A stretch of DNA of 64,000 nt from Alnus glutinosa (taxonomy: Eukaryota; Streptophyta; Magnoliopsida; Fagales; Betulaceae): contig NC_084886.1 of NCBI RefSeq assembly GCF_958979055.1, forward strand, positions 1,817,001 through 1,881,000. The letters are read 5' to 3'. Numbering within the stretch: the stretch's first letter is position 1; each line of letters starts with the position of its first letter. Made by a program: the position numbers and the translations under genes. This document shows, piece by piece, positions 47,637 through 59,600 of this stretch. A model generated the notes under the pieces. The model had not been told where the DNA came from. It searched no databases and saw only the letters and a list, made by a program, of their open reading frames with translations.

Positions 47637-50600
47637 CTAACTTTCTTCATAAGCTTCAGCCATGATTAATAGCACGAGTGCTGTCCAACCAGTAAAAAGC
47701 CGTGCACCCTTTCCCTTGCCTTTCTTCTGATCATACTGTTCCCACAAAAACCCAGTCTGGCGATAATTGCGTACCACATTTCTGAAGCAAGAGGAGAATG
47801 TTATTTAAATTAATTGGCGAGTTCTGATGAGCTTAAGCCATATTCTGGCATGATGTGAGACAGTACCTGATCAAGTTGCCCCTCAGGTCATCATAGGTGG
47901 CTCTGGCTCTGTCCCTATATGGTCCATCTTCTGTGACAATCACCACAAAAGACTTGGATGTAAAACTATTTTTTGTTTTCTTTTAGGTTCTTTTTCTTTC
48001 GTATAAAGCATGAAGGTTTACCTTTAGAGTAATGGTGGAGTGCTGAAAGAATCATGTAATTTATGTTCATCCAAATTGGACCTCTCCAATAAGGTGGGTC
48101 ATGCTCTGTGTTGCGTTTCATGTATACTGAGCTGTAGCATACAAAATGACATGTTGTAGTCAGATTAGTTCTAGAATCAACACGGTCTCAAGTAAGTCAT
48201 CAGAAAGGTGTCAGATATCTATAAAACCACAGTAACTAGCACGAGCAGATTATACACCTTGTTTTGGCAAGAGAACGAAGCCCATAGTCGGTCCATAGGA
48301 TACTATGGTTTGAGATGAGGTCAAGCTGTTTTTCCAGAATCCATGATCCCTGTGTTAAACAATACGCTTGAGAGATCAATGATACCGAATGGACAAAACC
48401 ACAAACCCACCTACTACTTATAAAATAAAAAAGAGCGACTGCTTTATATTTCCGTGCCAGTACGAAACGACACAAGCACCAAATAACAGGTCAAGCAGCG
48501 TCTTCAAGATTAGATTGTCTGTGCAACTTACAGGTGGAATGAGCCTCCAAATGAATGGGAAAAGACTGACATAACCAACATGAGGAACCAGTCTCAACCG
48601 AGGCCTTTCTAGCACTTCGCGCACAAGCTCTCGAGTTGCATAATTGTCTCCTACCTTTTTATCTTTCCAACTTAAACGAACCTAGCATGATTAAACCAAC
48701 TTTCAAAACAAGCAGGTAAATGTTACGAGCAAAAAGGTTATAGCAAGACATGTTCACCAAATGATATTTGATTCAGGAGGGCAAAAGCCATTTGACAACA
48801 GAATCCTTCTAAAGCTATTGTTTCAACAGTGATAGCAAATGCTAGCATGTGAAGCCTGCATCTTCACCTTCTACACACTAAGAAGCCTAGAAATTTGTAG
48901 TCCCTCAACCAATTATCATTCTGTTACCTACTAGCAAGATAAAATTAATGAACTTTCATTTCTTACCAAACGAATAGGATGTATAAACGTTCAGTTACTT
49001 TTTTTTTGAAATATACCTCAGTATCTCAATTCACCAAAAAGAATAAGATGTGGACATCACAGGTGAAAAAGAAGAAGAAGAAGACGTCAATATACAATCA
49101 ACAAGAGTTGGAAAGATAATATCTTGTGGAATCCTTGCATCATTGACATATAATCCTACAATCATGGAGGACCCATGTACCATGTGCAGTTAATGTTTAT
49201 GAAAAATGCAATATTATAGAAATGGTATCAAAATTTGAGAGGAACAAAAACATACAGACAGTGTACCTTTTCAGTATGATTTCCAAAATCAAAATAAGCT
49301 CCGTATGCATCATCAAAGTGCATCTGTTTAAAAATCAAGCACATATATAAATTAAACTATAATAGCAACCCCCATATTAAGTGTACTCACCTAAGCATCC
49401 AATCTAGTAATAATCAGTTATTTCCTATACTTTATCTAGAAAGAAAAAAATCACCATTATATATTAATCCCCCATGCCGTTTCCTTCTTCCCGAAAGTAG
49501 AAAGGGAAATTTTTTTGTGATAAATATTCCAAAAGTTAAAAATCTCTACTAGAGACTATTGTCAAGTAAGTTTAGGGTTTGAAATGGGGTTTTCGAGTAG
49601 TTGGTCGGTGGAAGCTAAAGAGTTTGAAGTGGTGGTTGTAGGGGGGGAATCAGGGATTCGAATTAGGGAGAGCTGTAAGGGAAGACATAGGTCGATCTTG
49701 TTGGATAGATCGGAGTTAGCCTGGCTGCTTAGATCCTTCGAGTCTTTGGTGTGCGTGGAAGACTCTCGGGTGTTTTGGGATCAGTCTCGGTATGGATTCC
49801 CGCGGATCATTGCGCAACGGCATTTCAACAGACATGGCGGTTTCATGGTGATAGAAGAATTTGTGGGGAATCGGAGGAAGGACTCGATCTTCATTCCGGA
49901 AGGAAGAGCAGGGCAAGGCTGGATAAGCTTTCGTGAGGAACTGCGCTTGGTTTCTGTGTACCTAAGAGACGGTTCCAGAGCCAGGGTGGCTGATTCGGAG
50001 GTCCATGCGAATCAAAGAGGGAGGAGGAGTTATGCTGAGGTGTTGGCAAAGAATGCATCCTCGCTGGAAGCACCTTTTGGAGAGTTTACCGGCCCTGTAG
50101 CTAGAGTGCCGAGATGGGTTAGAAATCTCTCTGTGGGGTGTAAGGGTGATCATTGCCCGGCGAAGAGTGATGTTTTTGGTCTGGCGGAAGGGCATCACGC
50201 TTTGGAGACTCTTCCGGCGAAGCGGATTGGTACTGAGGAGAAGAATTCCCTTCCTGGGGCTCCTGAGTCTCGGCAAAGTGTCCCCATGCAGACGATTCCG
50301 AAGGTCACAGCGAGGAAAGGAACAGCGGCGGGCGAGATAGGTTCAGTTCCGGATTCGGCTCCGACTCCGACAGTGGCTCAAGCTGAAATCTCTGTTGCGT
50401 TGGGAAGGTCGTCTGACACTAGGCATGATGTAGCCGAACCTACGTCTCTCCCTGCTGCACGCAACAGCCATACTGGTGAAAGCTTCGATGTCGGTGCCCT
50501 TAGAGAGTCGTTAGAAAGGATGAGAAAGGAAATTGACTTTTGGCTGAAGGGTTTGGCCTTGGTTGATGGTGGTGGTCTGGGTCGAGCAGCCTCTTCTAGG

Positions 50601-53600
50601 GCCCGGATGGTGGGTTTCAAAGTGGCTCGGCCCAAGTCTAAATCTAAGCCCATATCGAAAAAGATAGCATTATCCAATTCAGCCAAGGCCTCCAAAGGAA
50701 AGGGTATCCTGGAGTGTCCAGACCAGGTTTTGGAGTGGAGGGCTAAGGTGGATCCAGTCGTCTCCCCCCCTTGGGCCCATGCGAATTCGGTGCACATTAA
50801 TGGGGCTGGCTATTCTCCGGGCTTGGACGCCGGTAACCTGACGTCTGGTGCCTCTTCCTCTTCGTGGGTTCCGGCTGTGGGTAAGGTCGTTGCCTCCTCT
50901 TCTCACGACGGCAAGCTTCGTTCGCCGGTGAGGAAGCCACCTGAGCTGGTTTCGGCAGGAACAGATCCAGACGCTCGGTGCTATGATTCTCGTCCTCAGA
51001 GCATAGTAGACGTGACTTCAAATCCAGCTCTGGGTGTTGATGAAGGGCAGATCCATGGTCAGTCCAGACCTGAGGTGCAGGTGGAGGCAGAGGAGGTGCA
51101 GAGGGAGGAGATGAGGGTGGGGGAGCTGATAGTGGGGGCCGGTACAGCAGGGGATGAGTTGGCTTCGAAGCAGGAGAAGTCGTTTTGTAGTGAGACCCCT
51201 GTTTTGTGTTTAGAGGGTGGTCTAGTGAGGGTGAAAGACCCGGCTAATTCGCAGTTGAGGAGTGTGGAGATGCTGAGTGTGCCTCGGGAGTTGACAGGGG
51301 ACGTGTTTGGGCTTCAATCGGTGGATATGGAGATTGTTCCATGCTTTGGCAGTGCTGGAGGGGAAGGGTGTGAGTGGATGGGGGGGCCAGTGGAGGTTTC
51401 AGTATCCCCTGGTCTGCAGGTTGGATTATCGGGTGAGGATTCAAGAAGATTTACTCCCGGGGAAGTTGGTTTGGTGGAGCTCAAGGAAGGGGGAGGGGAT
51501 GTTGTTGTGGGTTCTCCTCTCAATGCATATTCGCTAGACTTGGGTGGTTTGGGGTATTCGGATTGGGTGATGCAGAGTGCTAATGAGATTTATCCCATTG
51601 TTGGGATGACATTCGTGGGGCATAAATTGCAATTGTTAGCCTTTTTGACTAGTATAGAAGAGGAGAGAAAAGAGGAGCGTCGATTGGGTAAAGGTCGCAC
51701 GAAGGGCAAGAGAGAGATTAAGAATTTGGAGAGCTCTATTAACTATGAGGCCAAAGGTTCCGGATTGAGTAGTGGGAAGAGGAGGGCAAGGGGGCTAGTA
51801 GTAGTGCCATGAAGCCGAAGATTCTTTCTTGGAACGTAAGGGGGCTGAATAATAGGCGCAAACGCTTAAGGATTTGCAATTTGCTCAGAGATTGGAAGGT
51901 GGATCTTATTTGCTTCCAAGAAACGAAAGTGAAGGACCCTTCTAGGCAGTTTGTGCGTAGTCTTTGGGGGTGTAATTATGTGGATTGGTGTTGTTTGGAT
52001 GCTAGTGGGGCCTCAGGGGGTATTCTTATCTTGTGGGATAAGAGGGTGGTGGAAAAAGTGGATGTGTGCGTGGGGAGGTTCACACTTGCAGTCTCTTTAA
52101 GGAATGTTGATGATCATTTTGAGTGGGGTTTTGTGGGAGTGTATGGTCCGAATTGCAGGGTTGATCGGAGGGGTCTTTGGGGTGAGCTGGCGGGGATTAT
52201 GAGTTGGTGGAGTTTGCCTTGGTGTATAGGGGGAGATTTCAATACTACTAGGTTTCCTAGCGAAAGATCTGGAGTTGGTAGTGTGTCTGCCATGAGGGAC
52301 TTTTGTGATTTCATCTCTGACCAGGGTCTGATGGATTTTCCTCTCGCTGGAGGTTCTTATACGTGGTCGATTTCCGATGATCCTCCTGTTTGGTCCAGAA
52401 TTGATCGTTTTCTTGTCTCTCCTGATTGGGAAGATAGGTTTCCTGAGGCGTCTCAGAAGAGGCTTCCCCGCCTTTTCTCTGACCATTTTCCTATTCTCCT
52501 GGAATGTGCTCACTCTTCTGCAAGAAGTAGGCCGTTCAAGTTTGAGAATATGTGGCTCAAGGTGGATGGTTTTGTGGGGTTGGTGAAACAGTGGTGGGAC
52601 TCATTCTCTTTTCATGGCTCTCCTAGCTTTGTGCTTGCATGTAAATTAAAGGCTCTCAAGTCGAATTTGAAGACGTGGAATGTGGAGGCCTTTGGTAATG
52701 TGGAGAGGAACAAGAGAAAGCTTCTTGAGGAGCTTCAGGCGATTGATATAGTGGAAGGAAGTAGGGCTTTGGTTGAGGGGGAGATTCAAAAGAAGCTGGA
52801 GGTCGTCAGTGAGTTAGAGAGATGCTCTCTGTTGGAGGAGGTCAGCTGGAGGCAAAAGTCCAGGGTGAAGTGGTTGAAAGAAGGAGATAAATGCACAAAA
52901 TTCTTCCACTCTATTGCCAACTCAAACAGAAGGTATAACTCTATTGATTCCTTGTTGATTGGAGATTCCATTTCTTCTAATCCGGCAGAGATAGGGGAGC
53001 ATGTGGTTCAGTTCTATCAAGATCTCTTCTCGGAGAAGCATAGTTGGAGGCCTCGGTTGGATAATCTTTCCTTTGATGCCATCTTAGAGTCAGAAGCAAG
53101 GTGGTTGGAGAGAGCCTTTGAGGAGGAGGAAGTTAGAAAAGTTGTGTTTGCTTTTAATGGTGATAAAGCGCCGGGTCCGGATGGCTTCTCTATGGCTTTC
53201 TTCCAAGCTTGTTGGGAGGTGGTGCGCTTGGACATTATGGAGGTTTTTTCTGAGTTTCATGCGAGAGAAGTTTTTGAGAAGAGTTTGAATGCTTCTTTTA
53301 TTTCTCTTATTCCTAAGACTCCAGGAGCCTTGTCTCTCAAAGATTTCCGGCCCATTAGCCTCGTAGGAGGTATATACAAGATTATTGCAAAAGTCTTGGC
53401 CAACAGATTGAAGACGGTTATGGACAAGGTTATCTCCAAATCCCAGAGTGCTTTCATCCAAGGAAGGCAGATTCTTGATCCAATCCTTATTGCGAATGAA
53501 TGCCTTGATAGCCGTATTATATCAAGGGAGCCGGGAGTCATTTGCAAAATGGATTTAGAAAAAGCTTATGATCACGTTAATTGGGATTTTCTGTTGTATA

Positions 53601-56600
53601 TGTTGAGGAGATGCGGCTTTGGGGGAAAATGGTGTTCGTGGATAGCTCGGTGTATCTCTTCTGCTAAGTTTTCGGTGCTTGTCTCTCGAGGCCTAAGGCA
53701 AGGGGACCCTTTGTCTCCTCTTTTGTTTGTATTTGTTATGGAGGCGCTGAGTCGCATGATTACTGCGGCAGTGAGTGGGGGTGTGTTGGATGGTTTCAGA
53801 GTGGGTGGTGCTTCTTTTTCCCATCTTTTGTTCGCTGATGATACATTGATTTTCTGTGATGCTAGCTCCGCCAAGATTCGGGCTTTGCGAGTTCTCTTGC
53901 TCTTATTCGAGGCTGTGTCGGGGCTTAAGGTTAATTTGGCAAAATCCAGCATTATTCCAGTGGGAAATGTCGATAATGTGGGTAGGTTAGCCGACATTTT
54001 AGAGTGTGAAGTTGCTTATTTGCCTGTGAAGTATTTGGGTCTTCCATTGGGGGCTCCTTACAAGTCTACTCGTATTTGGGATGGTGTTATTGAGAAGGTT
54101 GAAAGACGGTTGGCTAGTTGGAAAAGGTTATACCTATCTAAGGGAGGGCGAGTGACCCTTATCAAGAGTACGCTTTCCAACTTACCTACGTACTATATGT
54201 CTCTGTTCCCTATTCCGGTGAGTGTTGCTTCTCGCATTGAGAAGTTGCAGCGCGATTTTCTGTGGGGTGGCATGGGTGAAGATTTTAAGTACCATTTGGT
54301 GAGTTGGGAGAAGGTTTGTACTCCAATTTCGTACGGGGGGCTTGGCATTAGGAAGCTGGTTCAGTTTAATCGCGCACTGTTAGGTAAATGGTTATGGCGA
54401 TATGGTATGGAAAGGGATGCTTGGTGGAGAGTCGCGGTGGACTCCAAGTATGGAAGTTTGTGGGGTGGGTGGTGCTCCAGAGAGGTTGCTGGGGCGTTTG
54501 GAGTAGGGTTGTGGAAGTTTATAAGGAAAGGTTGGGAGAACTTCTCCAAACTCCTTAGATTTGAGGTGGGGGATGGGAGTAGGATCAGATTTTGGCATGA
54601 CTTGTGGTGTGGAGATTCGATTCTGAAAGAAGTGTTCCCTGATCTCTTTGGCATTGCTCGGGTGAAGGATGCGTCAGTGGCGGATAATTTGGAGAATTTG
54701 GGCGGGTCCGTTCAATGGAACGTGAGTTTTTTTAGAGAGGCTCATGATTGGGAAGTAGATGTTTTTGCCTCTTTCTTCCAGTGGCTGGGCTCTACCAAGG
54801 TAAATATGGAGAGGGCAGATTGTCTTATATGGGTCCCATCCAAGAAAGGTGTGTTCAGGGTGAAGTCATTTTTTGGTTCTATGATGTGTGCTGGAGGTAC
54901 TCGGTTCCCATGGAAGTGTGTGTGGCGGTCTCAGGCTCCCCCGAGGGCAGCTTTCTTCACTTGGTCTGCAGCTCTAGGCAGAATTTTGACCTTGGACAAT
55001 CTTAGGAAGAGGAACTTAATTATTGTGAATAGATGCTGTCTTTGCAAGCGGGATGGGGAATCAGTGGACCATATTCTTCTGCATTGCGATCTGGCCTCAG
55101 CTCTATGGAACAACATTTTTTCACGCTTTGGTATCGCGTGGGTCATGCCTAGAAGTGTGCTTGACTTAGTGGCTTGTTGGTGGAAGTCGGGGAGATCTGG
55201 GAGTGCTACTTCTTGGAAGATGGTGCCTATTTGCCTTTTTTGGTGTATTTGGAGAGAAAGAAATCTTAGGTGTTTTGAGAATTTAGAAAGCTCCCTAGAG
55301 GAGGTGTTAGAGTTGTTTCTCCATACTTTGTATGTTTGGTCGATGGCTTATTTGTACCCTCTATCTATCAGCTTTGCTGAATTCCTCACTTCTTTTTCGC
55401 TTTCTAATTAGGTGTTTCCTGTTGTATACTTCTAGTGTACGTAGGGGCGCCTTACGCTTTCAATAAAACTATCATTACTTATCAAAAAAAAAAATATTCC
55501 AAAAGGTTGTGAAGCAGGTAAAGAATTATGGAGTGTGATTTTTACCCTTTTCAGTATATAATGAGTTATGCCTAGAAGGGTGATAGAGTTGTTAGATTGT
55601 TGATGAGGTCAGCTGGGTAGTAGTTCAGTTTTAGCCGCTTTGAGGATGTCCCCTTTGTGCTTAATGTGGAGTCTTTGGAGAGAGCGGAATGCAAGGTGTT
55701 TTAAAGATCGTGAGAGGCCGATGGAAGAACTCAAGAACATCTTGGTCAAGTTGCTTTATATATGGACAGGGGTGCATAACATTTTTCCCATTTTTTGAAC
55801 TTTTCTGCATTTGCGGATTTTCTTTTTTCTTTTTTTAATCCTTAATGGGGGAGTGATCTCTTGTCTACATCTTGTGTACTAGAGTTGCGCCCCTCCACAC
55901 TAATTACTGATATGCATTACTTATCAAAAAAATTCCAAAATTTCAAAAGTAATACATATTTATGGTATAAAATAACACCGTCATTTCACAGATTACCAAT
56001 TGAAAAAGATCAAAAAGTAGAGGAATGAGAAACACTTTCAGACAGCATGATTAAAAAAAAAAAAAAACCTGATTCAGAATTTCAAAATCTGAGAGCAGCT
56101 TAGCTGTTGTACCATAATCCTGCATCATTTATTTCAAAGGTCAATTAACTACTAAATGAGTTATAAGAGTATTCTAGATTTCTTTTCTCATTATTATACC
56201 TTTCCAGGTTTATTATCCTTATCAAAAAGCTCTGCAATGGAATGCATGCAATCTGCTGCAAGATACATCCAGCATCTGAGATCCAAGTGGCGTTCATCTT
56301 CACTTGGGTGTGAAGCACGTGGATAATCATCCAAGCCAGAGGACAGTGACTGGAGACGTCAAAAACAATGTCAGTTTACCACTTCTCTTCAATTTGGAAA
56401 AATCTTCCCAGGAATCCAACATTATACTGATAATAGTGTTAATTAAATTAAGACTCCAAAATAAAATCCAAATTGTGGAATTATGTATGCCATCATATTA
56501 GTCATAGGACCACCAAAAATCAAGAGTCAAGATATCCAGAAATAAATTATATTGAGGTGGTGAGTGGTAAGGTGGGTTGACAAAATTGCACTACACTCAG

Positions 56601-59600
56601 ATGGCCACTAAAAAATACTTTCACCGAGACCCAAGGGTCAAACATAGTCAAGAATTATGAATAAAGCACAATAGTTGTACTGGGTCTCTCTAATTTATTG
56701 TACCAGAAATGCATTTAAAAAAGAGAGGAAAAGAGGTTGCAGCTTGATGTGAAGGAACCCCCTCAACCTTACAAGATAAAAGTCATTTATTGGCTAAATG
56801 TTTCAAATGCACCAAATCCCAATGGTTCAAGGCCATGATGTCTGCCCTGGTGCACTGCTGTGGTTTTCCTGCCTAAATCATGCTACTTTGACTCTAAGAA
56901 GCTCATAAAACAAGTGAAATTTTATACCTAAATTATAAATTAACCCAACATCAAATATCACATTCTATAGGAAAGGAAAAGGAAAAACAATCTGTATACT
57001 TCAAGACTTATTAATGCTGTAAAATAGAACCTTTGGATTTAGTTCTCGAGTTGTTGTACTGTCTCTCCCGTGCCAATAATAGCTGCTTGTATCCTTCCCT
57101 GTGTTAACAAAGAGAATACTCCAAGAAAATCAGAAAATTGAAAATTAAATCCAATGCAGACAAGCATTTATCTGTTGCGTGATTCCAGTTGTCTAAAAAA
57201 TCTATTATCACGGATGACATCAAGCTCTGATTAGGAAGAGTTGCATTAGGTAGATGAACAAGGTAAAATTTTTACATATGTACAAGCATATATATATATA
57301 CACCATGCCAACAAATGCTACACAGTCTATATCCTAAAATAATATTACACAAAATCATTAAATGTATCGTAATACTATTTTAGATGACATCAGGGTTAGA
57401 GAAAGGAGGTTGGAAAAGGTAGAAAACATATGGAAAACTTAAAAACATAATAAACACTGATGCCACCAAGATCTTTTACAAAGTCCCCACCCTCAATAAA
57501 ATTACATACAATCATCACATGTATTATTTACCCCATCCATCCCTGCCCCCATCCCCAAAGAAACAACCAAGAAAAGAAAGATTAGCCTTATATACCTGAC
57601 TGGGTAGTATTGAACCATTGGAACCATGCTTCAAGGCGAACAAAAGCCCGTTCTAGAAATGAAGAGATCTCATTGCTTTCAGCGGCAGTAAACTTGTTTT
57701 TCTTTAAGCTACGAACAATATCTAGAAGAAGGAAAGTTTCAAAATACATTGAAAATTAGGTTTACAGAAAACAGTACATTCTTATTTAGATAATATAAGT
57801 ACAATTTTAATATGGAAAGACATAGAGTAGCAAATGATTCAATCTCCTGTTATCATGCATAACTGAAACAACTGGGGAAAAAAGAAGCAGCAAAGTCTGA
57901 CTTGTTTGAACAAAGCACCATTCTATTTAATCCCTATGAGAAAAAAATATGAGCTATACTTATAAAAAGAAAAAAAAAAGAGCTGTGGTGTCGATTTTCA
58001 GATCAAGATAACTTTTAATTCACTTAACCAGGAAAAAAAAGTTTAATAATCTTAACCTGTGTTGATAAGTAATCTCAATCTTGAAAATCTGAGTCCTAAA
58101 TGAAACTCTAAATGCAGTTCTGTTTTCTCTAAAGAAACATTGGTAAGAAACATTGCCTTATGCTATAACTTGTGTCGACACACTAGCATCAACATAAGCA
58201 TCACCTTTAACTCTTTGGCATTATCTTTTAAATTTGCATATAAGAAGCATTCAAAATGTCAATAAAATACAATGATGGGAAATAGATTCTCCGGGAACAT
58301 TGTACCAAAAGTTCATTGAGAGAAAACCTTACCACGTAACACTAAAAACAGAGTAGGTGGATTTCCATTAGTGGAGTGTTGGGGAACAAATTCCGCTGGA
58401 ACCTTACTGCAAGTACTCCAAAAAAGACTTTGCATTACTTTACTGGAGAAGCCGAAACATCAAAATTTGTTGCTAATAATTAAAAAGGGCACTCTATAAA
58501 CCTTTTTCTTAAGTAAAATTTGTTTAAAGAAAAAAAAATGGTACAGCCAAATAAGATAATCCAGATCACCTTAGAGCTTCGGCACCCAAAATTTGCTCAC
58601 GTGGAATCCATCCATCAACATTCATTAGATCTAACCAGTGTCCAATGATATCCAAGCAAATGTGAATATCCCAACGCCTGGTCAAAATTTAATAGTATAT
58701 ATATGGTGTTACTGGTAATTATTAGTAGTTAAGAAACACCAAATTTGGAGAAATTGCATATTTTCTAAAATGTGAAGGTAACAGGAAATCTGCACTTGTG
58801 AAAATGGAACAACAAAATTTGGATTTGAACAGTAAAAGAGACCACTAACCAGATCAGCAGCTGATGAAAACCTTCATCCCATAAAAATCCCCTTGGGAAG
58901 AAGGGTCGACTTGGAACAGCTGTGTAAAGCTCAGCTGGCCAATATTTAATAACATTATCAAGACCCCCAAGCTGCAAGAGAAAATGGCCCACTGTATGAC
59001 TTTGTCAGAGGTCCAAATTGATGACAGCTGATGATGAGTACGAATAATAGCAGTTCCACAGGTTGTAAAAGAAGGGGGAAAAAAACACGAAAATTAAGAA
59101 TGAAAATGCTACATTGTTAAACCTGTCAGAACATAATTACTACTGCACACAACAGAAGATAATGTAAAAAACCTTTTTATTAAAAGTGTAAGGTGCCCCT
59201 AAGTACATACAAAAGGAAGAGCCTAGCTAGAATGAGCAAAAAGAACAAGAAAATCATTATAACTAATCGTCAAATGAGAAACATAAGCAACAACCCTAAA
59301 TTAATACCTAATACTTGATAATGCAAAAAACCTAATACGTCGTAATACTTGAGTTTTGCCTTTTTTATTTCTGATATATACAAATACTCTGAAATCAAAG
59401 GTTTCAGAAGTGAAGCGAATCAAGTGGGTTGTTGTTCAGCAACGCTCTATCTGATCATGTTATTGGAAAGCCCCAAGAAGGACAGGAAACAACTGAAAGC
59501 TTCATTTGCCATTTCCTCTCACTGTCTATTAATCATTCTGTTAACATCCAACTTAAATACATATCAAAATCTCAAACACCATTGTAATCACTATGGCCAA

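Larger units (their letters stand above)
49536..55491 (+). mobile_element. ORF-intact L1-type LINE inside a GCS1 intron, antisense to the gene
   Basis: About 5.96 kb with a 14-bp perfect target duplication, a ~48-bp 5' leader, two complete ORFs overlapping by ATGA (51809-51812), a 3' UTR with AATAAA at 55462 and a short A-tail (55484-55491). Unlike the LINE at 5.1-10.9 kb it has no RNase H and no CCHC knuckle in ORF1, so it belongs to another lineage. Intact frames and perfect flanks indicate recent insertion and possible autonomy. Its GC content is visibly above that of the surrounding intron. Confidence 0.95.

Noticed and set aside
49324..56068. Host gene content inside the large GCS1 intron.
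   Set aside because: All substantial ORFs belong to the LINEs; the rest is intron sequence without a domain.
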